The notes beneath the pieces were generated by a model. That model had not been told where the DNA came from. It worked only from the letters and a program-made list of their open reading frames with translations, and made no database searches. Of a stretch of DNA of 64,000 bases, positions 1 to 8,723 are shown in pieces. This stretch comes from Methanosarcina siciliae T4/M (lineage in GTDB: Archaea; Halobacteriota; Methanosarcinia; Methanosarcinales; Methanosarcinaceae): NCBI RefSeq assembly GCF_000970085.1, contig NZ_CP009506.1, forward strand, positions 4,650,001 through 4,714,000. The letters run 5' to 3'. Position 1 is the stretch's first letter, and each line of letters opens with the position of its first letter. The position numbers and the translations under genes are program-made.

Positions 1-93
1 TCAAATAAACTTACTTTGAACAGCTACTTCTTAAGATACGGGAAAAGGAAGAGGGGAACCCGCATCTAAAATGAAATTAAGGGAGAAAAATCG

Positions 94-837
94 ATGCTGA
101 AAATAGAAGATCTGACCGTAGAGGTTGACGGAAAAACATTACTCTATGACGTGAACCTCGAAGTTAAAAAAGGGTATACAAATGTGCTTTTCGGCCCTAA
201 TGGAGCCGGAAAGTCAGCCCTCATGAGGACAATCATGGGCTTTAGCGAGTACAGGGTTGTAAAAGGCAGAATACTCTTCAAAGGAGAAGATATCACCCAT
301 CTTCCGATTGACGAAAGAGCCCGCCTCGGGCTGGGCATCATGATGCAGCGCCCGCCTGATATGGTAGGAATTAAACTGAAGGACCTTGTAAAAGTAGCAT
401 CGAAAGGAAAAAAGGACCCTGAAGCCCTTGCCAAAAACCTTGACATGAAACGCTTTCTGGACAGAGATGTAAATGTGGGTTTTTCAGGCGGCGAAATCAA
501 GCGATCCGAACTTCTGCAGCTATCGGCCCAGAACCCGAGCCTCTACCTTCTGGACGAACCTGAATCCGGAGTAGACCTCGTAAGCATCGAACAGGTCGGG
601 ATGACAATAAAAGAACTGCTTGAAGAAGGCCTGGAATGCCCCGGAGAGAGGTGCAGGAAAGGGAAATCGGCCCTTATAATTACCCATACCGGCCAGGTTC
701 TGGATTATGTGCAGGCAGACAGAGGGTATATTCTCTGTAACGGAACGGTAATGTGTTCGGGAAATCCCATGAAAATGCTGGAAGAAATAAAAAACAAAGG
801 GTACCAGGAGTGCATAACATGCAAACTGATGAAATGA
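94..837 (+). CDS. sufC: SufC-like Fe-S assembly ABC ATPase
   Basis: This is the cytoplasmic ATPase of the SUF iron-sulfur cluster assembly machine; it works with the SufB scaffold encoded just downstream. Visible motifs are Walker A GPNGAGKS (residues 34-41), Q-loop Gln85, the ABC signature FSGGE (130-134), Walker B with DEP (150-156) and the switch His197. The 247-residue length is normal for SufC and there are no membrane segments. A short insertion with two cysteines (181 and 186) lies between the Walker B region and the switch histidine; I do not know its role. A purine-rich AAGGGAG site precedes the ATG. The 3' end overlaps the sufB start by 19 bases, so the two are very likely translationally coupled. 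Only sufC and sufB are visible, the minimal SufBC arrangement common in methanogens. The assignment is secure. Confidence 0.95.
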   Translation: MLKIEDLTVEVDGKTLLYDVNLEVKKGYTNVLFGPNGAGKSALMRTIMGFSEYRVVKGRILFKGEDITHLPIDERARLGLGIMMQRPPDMVGIKLKDLVKVASKGKKDPEALAKNLDMKRFLDRDVNVGFSGGEIKRSELLQLSAQNPSLYLLDEPESGVDLVSIEQVGMTIKELLEEGLECPGERCRKGKSALIITHTGQVLDYVQADRGYILCNGTVMCSGNPMKMLEEIKNKGYQECITCKLMK

Positions 838-2042
838 GCCTGAAAAAAAGAGCCGAAAGCGCAGCTGAGAAAAAAGCAGCTTACGGAGAGGATTTTGAAC
901 TGGAAAAGTTTGAAGAAGGCTCCAAGGTCAGCAAACCTATTGAAGACCTTCAGACTCTTGACGAGGAAAGTAAAAAAACCCTGCTTCAGGTAGGAATAAT
1001 TCCAAGTGAAGAAGGAAGATCCGGCAGTTTTATTGTCCTGGATAATGCAGTCTCCCACTCATCACTGAAGGACGAAAATGTGGAATTAATGTCCACACAT
1101 AAAGCCCTTGAAAAGTATGAATGGCTTAAAGATTACTCCTGGAAACTCGTACAGGTGGATGCTGATAAGTACACGGCAAAAACCTACCTTGAAGATGCGG
1201 ACGGTTATTTTATCCGGGCTCCTCCGGGAAAGAAATCTTCCATGCCTGTCCAGACCTGCCTTATGCTGGGCAGCAAAAAAGCATCTCAGACAGTACATAA
1301 TATTATAGTCGTAGAAGAAGGGGCAACCCTTGACATCATCACGGGCTGTACCACCAAAAAAGGCGTGGAGGAAGGACTCCACCTTGGAATATCCGAGATG
1401 TACGTCAAAAAAGGAGCTACCCTTAACTTTACAATGATCCATAATTGGGCAGAACAGATAGGGGTCCGCCCGAGAACCGTTGTACAAGTCGAAGAGGGCG
1501 GGACTTACGTAAGTAATTACATTTGCCTGAAACCCGTGCACTCGGTACAGACCTACCCGACTGTCAGGCTCGAAGGGAAAGGAGCGGTAACAAGGCTCAA
1601 TACCATAGCAATTGGCCACCCGGGTTCCGAACTTGACCTTGGGAGCAGGGCTGTCTTTAATGCCCCGGATACGCGAGCAGAGCTGATATCGAGAACGATC
1701 ACTATCGGCGGAAGGCTTGTTGCAAGAGGAGAAATGGTAGGCAATGCAAAGGGCGCAAAAGGGCACCTGGAATGTAAAGGGCTTGTCCTTACCGACAAAG
1801 GTAGCCAGCTTGCAATCCCTATCCTCGAGGCAAATGTGGACGACATCGAGCTCACCCATGAAGCCGCCGTAGGGAAAATTGCTAAAGACCAGGTTGAGTA
1901 CCTGATGGCAAGAGGACTTACCGAAGACGAAGCTGTCGGAATGATCATAAGGGGCTTTCTGGATGTTGGGATAAGGGGGATCCCGGAAGAGCTGAAGAAA
2001 GAGATAGAAGAAACGATTACACAAACCGCTCTCGGGATGTGA
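819..2042 (+). CDS. sufB: SufB/SufD-family Fe-S scaffold protein
   Basis: This is the partner of the upstream SufC ATPase, forming the SufBC scaffold on which Fe-S clusters are built. The protein (407 residues) has the SufBD beta-helix core, seen in stretches such as EGATLDIITGC and GMIIRGFLD near the C-terminus. The open frame extends upstream to 753, but that part overlaps sufC deeply. The ATG at 819 is preceded by CAGGAG at a good distance and gives the usual N-terminus of the archaeal family, so I chose it. An intrinsic terminator lies about 175 bases downstream. No separate SufD, SufS, SufE or SufU is present nearby, so the sulfur source is not encoded here. Family membership is secure; calling it SufB rather than SufD rests on there being only one such protein. 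Confidence 0.92.
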   Translation: MQTDEMSLKKRAESAAEKKAAYGEDFELEKFEEGSKVSKPIEDLQTLDEESKKTLLQVGIIPSEEGRSGSFIVLDNAVSHSSLKDENVELMSTHKALEKYEWLKDYSWKLVQVDADKYTAKTYLEDADGYFIRAPPGKKSSMPVQTCLMLGSKKASQTVHNIIVVEEGATLDIITGCTTKKGVEEGLHLGISEMYVKKGATLNFTMIHNWAEQIGVRPRTVVQVEEGGTYVSNYICLKPVHSVQTYPTVRLEGKGAVTRLNTIAIGHPGSELDLGSRAVFNAPDTRAELISRTITIGGRLVARGEMVGNAKGAKGHLECKGLVLTDKGSQLAIPILEANVDDIELTHEAAVGKIAKDQVEYLMARGLTEDEAVGMIIRGFLDVGIRGIPEELKKEIEETITQTALGM

Positions 2043-2216
2043 GTCCCGGCACCGGGCAAGCCCGAAGCATAAAAATAAGATCCGGAAAAACTGTCTTTTT
2101 TCAGGCTTCTTCCATAAGTGCCCCTCTTTTCCTTCTGCAGATACAGTTATTTCCGGCTCTTATATTTTTCCTGATCAGGAGATCAAGTATAGTTTAATTG
2201 AAAAAAGTGTGTGGAT

Positions 2217-2250
2217 CCGGCAGGAAAAAAGGAGAAACCTGCCGGTTTTT
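2217..2250 (+). terminator. Intrinsic terminator after sufCB
   Basis: A perfect 8-bp stem, CCGGCAGG (2217-2224) with CCTGCCGG (2238-2245), is followed by five T residues. It lies downstream of sufB in the same orientation and probably ends the sufCB transcript. Confidence 0.65.
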
Positions 2251-2698
2251 GTGGAGTATATGTGGATTTTAATGAGCCGAGAATAGTTCAGGATCAGGTT
2301 TCTTTGTGGAAGAACCCTGAAGCAAGCAAGCTCATTAAACCTTATTTGAGGATTGGAGAGGGGGTATAAATATGTATCTCAAGTTTCCAGGTCGTGGGCA
2401 TTTCCCCGGACAAATCGGAGAAAAACTCAGGAAAAATAAAGGAAATTTCTACAAACAGGAAAAATTACAAATATCCTGGACAACCGGAAAACTAGAAAGA
2501 AAAAACGTTCTCAAAACATGCAATAGATCTGGAGTAGAGATGAGGTTATATTTTATCAGGTAAATTTGTTTTATTTAAGAAACCGGGCTTATGCAGGGAA
2601 CATGAGTTAAGGGAAGGGAAAACGGCCAAGGTAAGGAAAAACGGCTGAGGGGAAGGAAACCGCTGAAAAAGAGCGGGAACAGGATGAACAAATTATAG
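2251..2698. other. Intergenic, no supported gene
   Basis: This stretch is A- and G-rich. A 63-codon open frame at 2372-2563 has no ribosome binding site and a biased, low-complexity composition, and I do not regard it as a gene. No RNA gene or repeat is seen here. The regulatory cluster of the next gene begins just after it. Confidence 0.5.
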
Positions 2699-2775
2699 TA
2701 CTGCGGATTTTCACCTACATTGTGCTGTACTTCCCAGTGTATATATACTGCGGATATAATACTACAGTACTGTAG
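2699..2775 (+). promoter_or_regulatory. Promoter with operator-like repeats
   Basis: A TATA box, GTATATATAC (2739-2748), precedes the winged-helix gene. Two direct copies of TACTGCGGAT flank or overlap it (2699-2708 and 2746-2755). A perfect 14-bp palindrome, CTACAGTACTGTAG, occupies 2762-2775, where transcription should start about 25 bases past the TATA box. I infer that the downstream regulator controls its own operon by binding here. The repeats are directly visible; the binding is not proven. Confidence 0.6.
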
Positions 2776-2793
2776 AAGAGAGGAGGGATTGGA

Positions 2794-3153
2794 ATAATAG
2801 ATTTCGCCTGCAAAGAATTCAGAATAGAAGATGTAATCAAATGCGCTCTCAATCTTACAAAAGCCGATCTGAATGTAATGAAGCACTTTCTGAATGAACC
2901 AGAAAAATGGGTTGACACTGACACCCTTTCAAGATCTCTGAACCTTGATATTTCTACAGTCCAGCGTTCCGTGAAAAAACTGCACGAAAAAGGAATTCTC
3001 CAGAGGTCGCAGCAGAACCTTGACGGAGGAGGCTATGTCTTCATTTATAAGATTCATTCGAGAAACCAGATTAAAAATGTCATTCTAAAAATTGTTAACT
3101 CCTGGGCTGATAGACTCGGGCAGGAACTCGAACAATGGGAAAACGGAGTTTAA
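2794..3153 (+). CDS. Winged-helix transcriptional regulator
   Basis: This is a small DNA-binding protein of the archaeal winged-helix type. The recognition region contains LDISTVQRSVKKLHEKGIL, followed by a wing with a GGG turn. The first ATG in frame is at 2878, but it has no ribosome binding site. The frame is open and looks coding further upstream (IDFACKEF and IEDVIKCAL), and a strong AGGAGGG lies at 2781-2787. No ATG, GTG or TTG exists in that extension, so translation may begin at an ATA or ATT codon near 2788-2797; I placed the start at 2794. If only standard starts are allowed the gene is 2878-3153. Its stop is close to the start of the NapH-like gene, suggesting one operon. An autoregulatory site cluster lies directly upstream. 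Function beyond DNA binding is unknown; a redox or Fe-S related signal is a guess from the neighbour. Confidence 0.75.
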   Translation: MIDFACKEFRIEDVIKCALNLTKADLNVMKHFLNEPEKWVDTDTLSRSLNLDISTVQRSVKKLHEKGILQRSQQNLDGGGYVFIYKIHSRNQIKNVILKIVNSWADRLGQELEQWENGV

Positions 3154-3158
3154 TTAAG

Positions 3159-3776
3159 ATGCTCAAAATCACCCCCTACCTGGGAATCCTCGTATTGATA
3201 GTCTCTATCGGAGGGCTCTGGTATCCTGCCCTTGGGTATTTCATGCTGCTAGTCTTTGCCGCAATCTTCCTTATCAGCCCCTTCAGAGGCAGATGGTTCT
3301 GCGGAAACCTCTGCCCGAGAGGAAGCCTGGCTGATTTCTGGGTTGGCAAAATTTCAAAGAAAAGAAAGATCCCTGCCATTCTTAGGAGCCTGTGGGTGCG
3401 CCTTCCCATCTTTTTCCTGATGATGGGCATCATGGGTTACAGGATTTCAAGCGTCATCGGAACCCTGAATACCTTTGAAAAGATAGGGATGATCTTTGTC
3501 ACCATATGCCTTGTGACAACTGCAATTGCAGTCCTTCTCGGCAGCTACCTGAGCCCGAGGACCTGGTGTTCCTTCTGTCCGATGGGAACCGCCCAGAACC
3601 TGCTAGGAGGAAAAAGATACCAGCTGAAGCTTGAAAAAGACAAATGCATCAGCTGCAAGAAATGCGAAAAAGTCTGTCCCATGCAGCTCAAAGTCTGCCA
3701 GACCGAAACCAAACCAGACTGCATCAAATGCGGACGCTGTGTGAGTGCCTGCCCCAAGGATGCCCTTCACTTTTAA
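3159..3776 (+). CDS. NapH-like membrane 4Fe-4S ferredoxin
   Basis: This is a membrane-bound iron-sulfur protein related to NapH/CcoG-type electron carriers. It has about four hydrophobic segments in the first 150 residues. Two membrane-side motifs, C48xxxC52P and C137xxC140P, are typical of NapH. Two C-terminal [4Fe-4S] ferredoxin motifs follow (Cys163/166/169/173 and Cys188/191/194/198). The frame opens at an ATG at 3135 inside the upstream gene, but the ATG at 3159 has GGAG ten bases before it and begins MLKITPYLG, so I prefer 3159. It is probably cotranscribed with the winged-helix regulator. It likely passes electrons between a membrane quinone-like carrier and soluble proteins; the partner is not identified. 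Confidence 0.85.
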   Translation: MLKITPYLGILVLIVSIGGLWYPALGYFMLLVFAAIFLISPFRGRWFCGNLCPRGSLADFWVGKISKKRKIPAILRSLWVRLPIFFLMMGIMGYRISSVIGTLNTFEKIGMIFVTICLVTTAIAVLLGSYLSPRTWCSFCPMGTAQNLLGGKRYQLKLEKDKCISCKKCEKVCPMQLKVCQTETKPDCIKCGRCVSACPKDALHF

Positions 3777-3941
3777 TTTTAGTTCTTTTTAGAAAAATAT
3801 ACGAAATAATTGAGAAATATATAATAAACAGAGAATATAAAGAACATAGGAGCTAAAAAGATTTCCAGAACCTGACTTAGCACGATCATCTGCACACTGT
3901 AAAGTGTCCACAAATCGGCCCCAATCCAGGAGGAGAAGAAT

Positions 3942-6900
3942 ATGACAGTAAAAAAAGTACCGGAACTTTCAGAAGTTCAGAAAACAGAACTCTCCGAGCT
4001 TTTCGGAGAACGCGTCAACCTTGACAAACGTGATCGCCACTATTATAACCACGACATAGGAGCCTTACCCCCGCTTGTCAAGAAAGTAATAGGGAACACC
4101 GACCCTGCTGCTGTTGTAAAAATCCGGACGGAAGAAGACGCAGTAAAACTTCTGGAATTTGCAAACAGGCATAAAATTCCGGTTGTTCCCCGCGCGGGGG
4201 CGTCCTCAGGGTACGGCGGGGTAATGCCTACAAAGGGAGGCATAGTTGCCGATGTCACATTACTGAATAAGATCATAAGCGTAAACCCCGAAGAACAGAA
4301 AGTGGTTGTGCAGAGCGGGATTATCTGGGAGAAGTTAGAGAGGAAGCTGAAAGAACAGTGGATTTCTGTCAGGGCAATCCCCTCAAGCGCTCCTTCCTCT
4401 ACAGTTGGGGGCTGGTTGGCCCAGAGCGGAGCCGGGTATGGGAGTTATGAGTTTGGCTGGGGCCACGAGAGCATGGAAAAAGTCCGGGTTGTCCTCCCCA
4501 ACGGGAAGATAAAGGAATTTTCAGGCCCCGAACTCAGGAAACTTATAGGGACCATGGGAGCCACAGGCATAATCACCGAAATTACCCTGAAAGTCCAGAA
4601 GCTTGAAGAGAGAAAAGCCGTTTCCACCAGTTTCCCCGACGCTTCGGCCATGAAAAAAGCAATCGAAACCATAAGGAAAAATAAGATCCCCCTCTGGTCC
4701 ATCTCCTTTCTTAACCCCGAATGGGCAGACATGAAGAACAAATCGCCCCAGAAAATCCATTATGGGGAAATCGTGGACAAAAACAGACCTGTGCTGCCTG
4801 TTGCTTACGTCTGTACTTTCATGTATCCTGCCTCAAGAGACGTCTCAGGCTTGACAGAAGCAATCGAGAGTGCAGGAGGCACAATCCTTCCCGAAGAGAT
4901 TGCAAAACACGAAACTGAGGAATGGTTCAAGTCCATGAAGGTTAAAAGGCTCGGACCCTCTTTCATCCCTGCCGAGATCCTAGTGCCGCTTGAGAAGATG
5001 GACACTGCTTTTGAAGAGATTAAAAAGCGGATTAAACTCCCGGTGCTCACCGAAGGGATGGTTATCAGCGACGGATACGTCGTGCTCCTCTGCTTCATGC
5101 GCCACTCCGAACGCTCCTTGCTCTTCAATACGGCCTTTGCTCTTTCCCTGAGCATCCTGAAAATTGCAGAAGAAAACGGAGGCAGGGCGTATTCTTCAGG
5201 GCTCTTCTTTGCCTCGAAAAAACAGAGCGTTTTTGGAGACCGGCTCTCGGAAATCGAAGCCCTCAAGAAAGAATTTGACCCTAACGGGATCATGAACCCT
5301 GAGACCCTGGAAGGAAAAGGGCTCCTGAACACGGCTGTCTCCCTCGGCTCTTCTTTCGAACCCATGGGAAGGCTTGTCGGGAATATGTCAGGGATAGGAG
5401 AAGTAAAATTCAAGGATGAAAAGGAAATACCCGCAGAAGTTGCCGAACTTGCCTACTCCTGTTCCCAGTGCGGGTACTGTGTGAGTGAGTGCGACCAGTA
5501 CTACGGCAGGGGCTGGGAGTCCCAGTCGCCCAGGGGGAAATGGTTCTTCATCAAAGAATACCTGGCTGGCCGGGAAAAGCTTGACCAGAGGCAGGCTAAC
5601 ACCTTCCTTGCCTGCACCACCTGCCAGATGTGCGACGCCCGCTGTGAACTGGACATGCCAATCGAACATGCCTGGATGACAATGCGCGGAAAGCTGATTG
5701 ATGAAGAGAAAAAGATGACCTTCCCGCCCTTTGAGATCATGGCTGCAAGCCTCCTGAAGGAGAGAAATATCTGGGCAAACCTCAGCAAAGACAGGGACAA
5801 ATGGATTCCTGACGACATCAGGGCAAAAATGAAAGACAAAGCCGAGTACGCCTATTTTGCAGGCTGCACGGCGTCTTTTGTGGAAAAAGACGTGGCTGTT
5901 GGGGCTGTGCGCATGCTCGATGACGCGGAGGTCGAGTTTACGGGTCTCGGAGATAAGGAAGCCTGCTGCGGGATTCCCATGCTGGTTGCAGGAAAGTGGG
6001 ATGTCTTTGAAAAGATCATGAGAATGAACGTCGCCAACATGAAAAAGCGGGGCGTAAAAACAGTGATCACATCCTGCCCTGCCTGCTGGCTCATGTGGCA
6101 TACGGTCTATCCCCAGTGGGCGGAAAAACTCGGAATTGAGTACGGGCTTGAGGCAAAGCACTATTCCGAAGTCCTTGTTGAACGCCTTGATGTGCTGAAG
6201 CCCAAATTCAAAAAACCACTCAATAAAGTGGTTGCCTGGCATGACTCATGCCACCTGGGGAGAGCAGGCGGAAAGGTCTACGAACCTCCGAGAGAGCTGT
6301 TGAAAGCCATCCCCGGCCTCCAGTTCAGGGAACTTGAATACAACAGGGAACAGGCGCATTGCTGCGGCTCGGTGGTGAGCCTGATTGCCGAGCCTCCGGT
6401 TGCATATAAACTTGGAGGTATGAGGCTTCAGGAAGCTGTAGATGTAAACGCAGACATCCTTGCGGCTCTGTGCCCCTGCTGTACTGTCCAGTTCCGTGTC
6501 GCAGCCGAGAAAAACAACATGAAAATAGAATCACAGGACCTCGGTGCCCTTGTAGCCAGAAGCCTTGGCCATGACATCCCGGACTCGACAAACTTCGCGT
6601 TGCAGTCATGGGTGCCCTTTGAGAAGATGATCGACCTCATGCAACCCGAAAACATGACCGACCTGATGGTAGAACTCCTGCCCGAAATGATGGCAGCCAT
6701 GCCTGCCCCGCTTCAGACAATGATGAAGATGGTCAAGTATGTGCCCGGAATGGACGCCATGATGAAGCCAATGATGCCAATTATGATGCCGAAGCTCATG
6801 CCAACGGTCATGCCAAAAGTCATGCCCGACATGCTCAAAGCTGTTGAAAGGAGGGTCCCGATGCCGGACTACATGAAAGAGCAGCTCCCTGACCTCATGC

Positions 6901-6992
6901 CAAAGGCTATGGACAACTTGATGCCAAACATGCTGCCCGAAATCATCCCCCTGCTGACCCCACGGATGATCGAGTATATAAAAACTCACTGA
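3942..6992 (+). CDS. FAD-linked oxidase fused to HdrD-like Fe-S domain
   Basis: This is a three-part oxidoreductase of 1016 residues. The first ~460 residues are an FAD-binding PCMH-type and FAD-oxidase C-terminal domain as in glycolate or D-lactate dehydrogenases (FAD loop near residues 85-130, GGWLAQSGAGYGS near 155-168). Two [4Fe-4S] motifs follow, starting at Cys507 and Cys558. Two CCG modules like those of HdrD/GlpC come next: Cys642, Cys675-676, Cys712/715, then Cys770, Cys807-808 and Cys844/846/847. A methionine- and proline-rich tail occupies 896-1016. The likely reaction is oxidation of a 2-hydroxy acid coupled to an Fe-S or disulfide acceptor; the substrate is unknown. GGAGGAG precedes the ATG and a strong terminator follows, so it appears monocistronic. 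Confidence 0.88.
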   Translation: MTVKKVPELSEVQKTELSELFGERVNLDKRDRHYYNHDIGALPPLVKKVIGNTDPAAVVKIRTEEDAVKLLEFANRHKIPVVPRAGASSGYGGVMPTKGGIVADVTLLNKIISVNPEEQKVVVQSGIIWEKLERKLKEQWISVRAIPSSAPSSTVGGWLAQSGAGYGSYEFGWGHESMEKVRVVLPNGKIKEFSGPELRKLIGTMGATGIITEITLKVQKLEERKAVSTSFPDASAMKKAIETIRKNKIPLWSISFLNPEWADMKNKSPQKIHYGEIVDKNRPVLPVAYVCTFMYPASRDVSGLTEAIESAGGTILPEEIAKHETEEWFKSMKVKRLGPSFIPAEILVPLEKMDTAFEEIKKRIKLPVLTEGMVISDGYVVLLCFMRHSERSLLFNTAFALSLSILKIAEENGGRAYSSGLFFASKKQSVFGDRLSEIEALKKEFDPNGIMNPETLEGKGLLNTAVSLGSSFEPMGRLVGNMSGIGEVKFKDEKEIPAEVAELAYSCSQCGYCVSECDQYYGRGWESQSPRGKWFFIKEYLAGREKLDQRQANTFLACTTCQMCDARCELDMPIEHAWMTMRGKLIDEEKKMTFPPFEIMAASLLKERNIWANLSKDRDKWIPDDIRAKMKDKAEYAYFAGCTASFVEKDVAVGAVRMLDDAEVEFTGLGDKEACCGIPMLVAGKWDVFEKIMRMNVANMKKRGVKTVITSCPACWLMWHTVYPQWAEKLGIEYGLEAKHYSEVLVERLDVLKPKFKKPLNKVVAWHDSCHLGRAGGKVYEPPRELLKAIPGLQFRELEYNREQAHCCGSVVSLIAEPPVAYKLGGMRLQEAVDVNADILAALCPCCTVQFRVAAEKNNMKIESQDLGALVARSLGHDIPDSTNFALQSWVPFEKMIDLMQPENMTDLMVELLPEMMAAMPAPLQTMMKMVKYVPGMDAMMKPMMPIMMPKLMPTVMPKVMPDMLKAVERRVPMPDYMKEQLPDLMPKAMDNLMPNMLPEIIPLLTPRMIEYIKTH

Positions 6993-7017
6993 TTCTTCGC
7001 ATAAAATTTTGTGGAAA

Positions 7018-7056
7018 AAGTCGAAGGAAAAGTGTCAGTTCCTTCGACTTAATTTT
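7018..7056 (+). terminator. Strong hairpin terminator
   Basis: A perfect 12-bp stem, AAGTCGAAGGAA (7018-7029) with TTCCTTCGACTT (7039-7050), has a 9-base loop and is followed by AATTTTT. It sits 25 bases after the stop codon of the FAD/HdrD-like gene. Confidence 0.8.
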
Positions 7057-7517
7057 TGAGCTGATCCTAAAACCCAGAATTGGCTTCTTTTCATTTCGTA
7101 TTATGAATAAAGAAAGAGCTTCTTGATCATGAAAATATTTCAGAAACTCTTTTTGATGTAAAATAAAATTGGTTGGGGATGAGCTCGATGACTATTTTTT
7201 GTGGAGAGGTTCTTTGTCCCAAAATATAAATAAAAGGGTATAATCAAGTTTTTTACTTTTTTGCGCACTTTGCGGGTTTCTGTTACCTTCTGCCATCATG
7301 TTTGCTGTGTGCCGAGGAATAATTTTCTTATTTGGCATTTTCGATCCCGATTAGTTCGGAAATTCGGAATATGAAGCTTAATTACGTTCCATTATGGATA
7401 GGATAAAACGTCAGAATAAGGAAGTTTTTGGAATTGATTTAATGTTAACGAACAATTAAGGTACAGGGATTATTTAATTTTAAGATAGCCTTTTAGATTA
7501 AACTAATAAATCTAAAT
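7057..7517. other. AT-rich intergenic region
   Basis: No open frame of coding character, RNA gene or repeat was found. It separates a housekeeping gene from the accessory patch around 7.5-10.5 kb. Confidence 0.5.
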
Positions 7518-7538
7518 GCTGCCTGCTTTGCAGGCAGC
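7518..7538 (-). terminator. 9-bp hairpin after the 7555-7863 gene
   Basis: GCTGCCTGC (7518-7526) pairs perfectly with GCAGGCAGC (7530-7538) across a 3-base loop. It lies 16 bases beyond the stop of the minus-strand gene and is a plausible terminator for it. Confidence 0.5.
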
Positions 7539-7554
7539 CGCAGGAGTTATATAT

Positions 7555-7863
7555 TTATAAACGCTTACCTAGCCTAATAATTTTATTACCATGTACTGCA
7601 ATAAACCGATCAGAAGTCAAAAAAACAATTTCATCAGTACTGTACTCTTTCCCCGAGAAAGTTGAATACGTTCTAATTTTGTTGTTAAACCCGGGAATAT
7701 ACGTCCAATGACCGTGCCAAATATCCCTATCATGGAAAATTTGATTATCTTCAAATTCCCATCTAGCCCCTGAATCTGGGCTTACGACATCTTTTTCAAA
7801 AACTACAACATTCCATGTTCCAGTTGGATCAATCAGTTCACTACAAGTTGGCAAGTTATACAT
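7555..7863 (-). CDS. Small hypothetical protein
   Basis: I do not recognise this 102-residue protein by name. It is rich in aromatic residues and likely beta-stranded (GTWNVVVFEKD, ARWEFEDNQIF, GHWTYIPG), a pattern reminiscent of small lipocalin-like folds. That resemblance is only an impression. It has no signal peptide or membrane segment. AGGAG directly abuts the ATG, an unusually tight spacing. It is divergent from the ribbon-helix-helix gene at 8142 and close to an insertion element, so it belongs to an accessory patch. A hairpin follows its stop. Confidence 0.6.
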   Translation of the reverse strand: MYNLPTCSELIDPTGTWNVVVFEKDVVSPDSGARWEFEDNQIFHDRDIWHGHWTYIPGFNNKIRTYSTFSGKEYSTDEIVFLTSDRFIAVHGNKIIRLGKRL

Positions 7864-8141
7864 CTCCTGTTATTCTTGTATGAATTATAGATTTCATATA
7901 CGCTAATTTGATTGAATATAGACGTTTTTAGATTAGAAAGTGGCGTGTTTAATGTTTCACAACATTTACTTGTTGACTTTTTGGACAAACTTTTTCTTAC
8001 ATCAACTATTCAAATCTCGCAGCAATTTTTTGCTGTGAATATAGCTAGAATAGAATACACATGTAAAAATAGGTGATCTGCATATCGTCTGTTCAGCATG
8101 TACATTAAAAAACTAACGAAGCAGATAGAAGGAACTGAATC

Positions 8142-8723
8142 ATGAGCTATAATAGAAAAAAACATCGCATTGCCACCACGATATCAGATAGGCATTGGGA
8201 ATTATTAAAAAAACATGCGGAAAAATTTGAAACCCAACAAAAAGCCCTGGAGACTGCATTGGAATATCTGGAAAACAATTCAAAACAATACCCGGAATTA
8301 ACTCCCGAACAAAAATTCTGGATGGCGTGTGAATCGATAAGTTCGGTTTGTTGTGTCCAAAAAGGAGCTTTAAAAATACTAATGGAAACTGTAAATCATG
8401 AGCAATTTAAGGAGTATGTGACTAAAAATAAACCCATAGAATGTGTAATACAGTTTTTTCTCCAGAAGCCTCTTAACGAATGCAGTCTAAAAGAGGTTGT
8501 AGATGGACTAACGGTTGTTTTTGGAACATCACATATGTTTGATACAGTAGACTACAAGGACAACGGCGACTACTATTTGCTGTCACTAACTCACAGTCTG
8601 GGCCTTAATAATTCAAAATTAAATTTAACAACATTTGAAAGTTTATTTGAAACATATGGAGCCAATGTCGAGAGTAAAATCTCCGAAAATACAATTTTTA
8701 TGAAGGTATTTAAAGATAAATAA
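8142..8723 (+). CDS. Ribbon-helix-helix-like hypothetical protein
   Basis: The N-terminal ~50 residues (ATTISDRHWELLKKHAEKF followed by a second helix ending near LEYLEN) match the ribbon-helix-helix pattern of archaeal DNA-binding or antitoxin-like proteins. The remaining ~140 residues are not recognised. They contain a cysteine pair, SVCCVQKG, and a mixed alpha/beta composition that could be a ligand-sensing domain. The protein has 193 residues and no membrane segment. No toxin-like partner is adjacent: the neighbour is the divergent hypothetical gene on one side and an IS110 remnant on the other. I infer a sensor-regulator role with low certainty. Confidence 0.65.
   Translation: MSYNRKKHRIATTISDRHWELLKKHAEKFETQQKALETALEYLENNSKQYPELTPEQKFWMACESISSVCCVQKGALKILMETVNHEQFKEYVTKNKPIECVIQFFLQKPLNECSLKEVVDGLTVVFGTSHMFDTVDYKDNGDYYLLSLTHSLGLNNSKLNLTTFESLFETYGANVESKISENTIFMKVFKDK

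Noticed and set aside
1086..2024. Long minus-strand open frame across sufB
   Set aside because: It is an antisense shadow of a clear SufB coding region with no family resemblance.
2372..2563. 63-codon plus-strand frame
   Set aside because: Low-complexity, Lys-rich composition and no ribosome binding site.
6606..6989. Histidine-rich minus-strand open frame
   Set aside because: It is the reverse complement of the ATG/CAT-rich methionine tail of the FAD/HdrD-like gene; no ribosome binding site.
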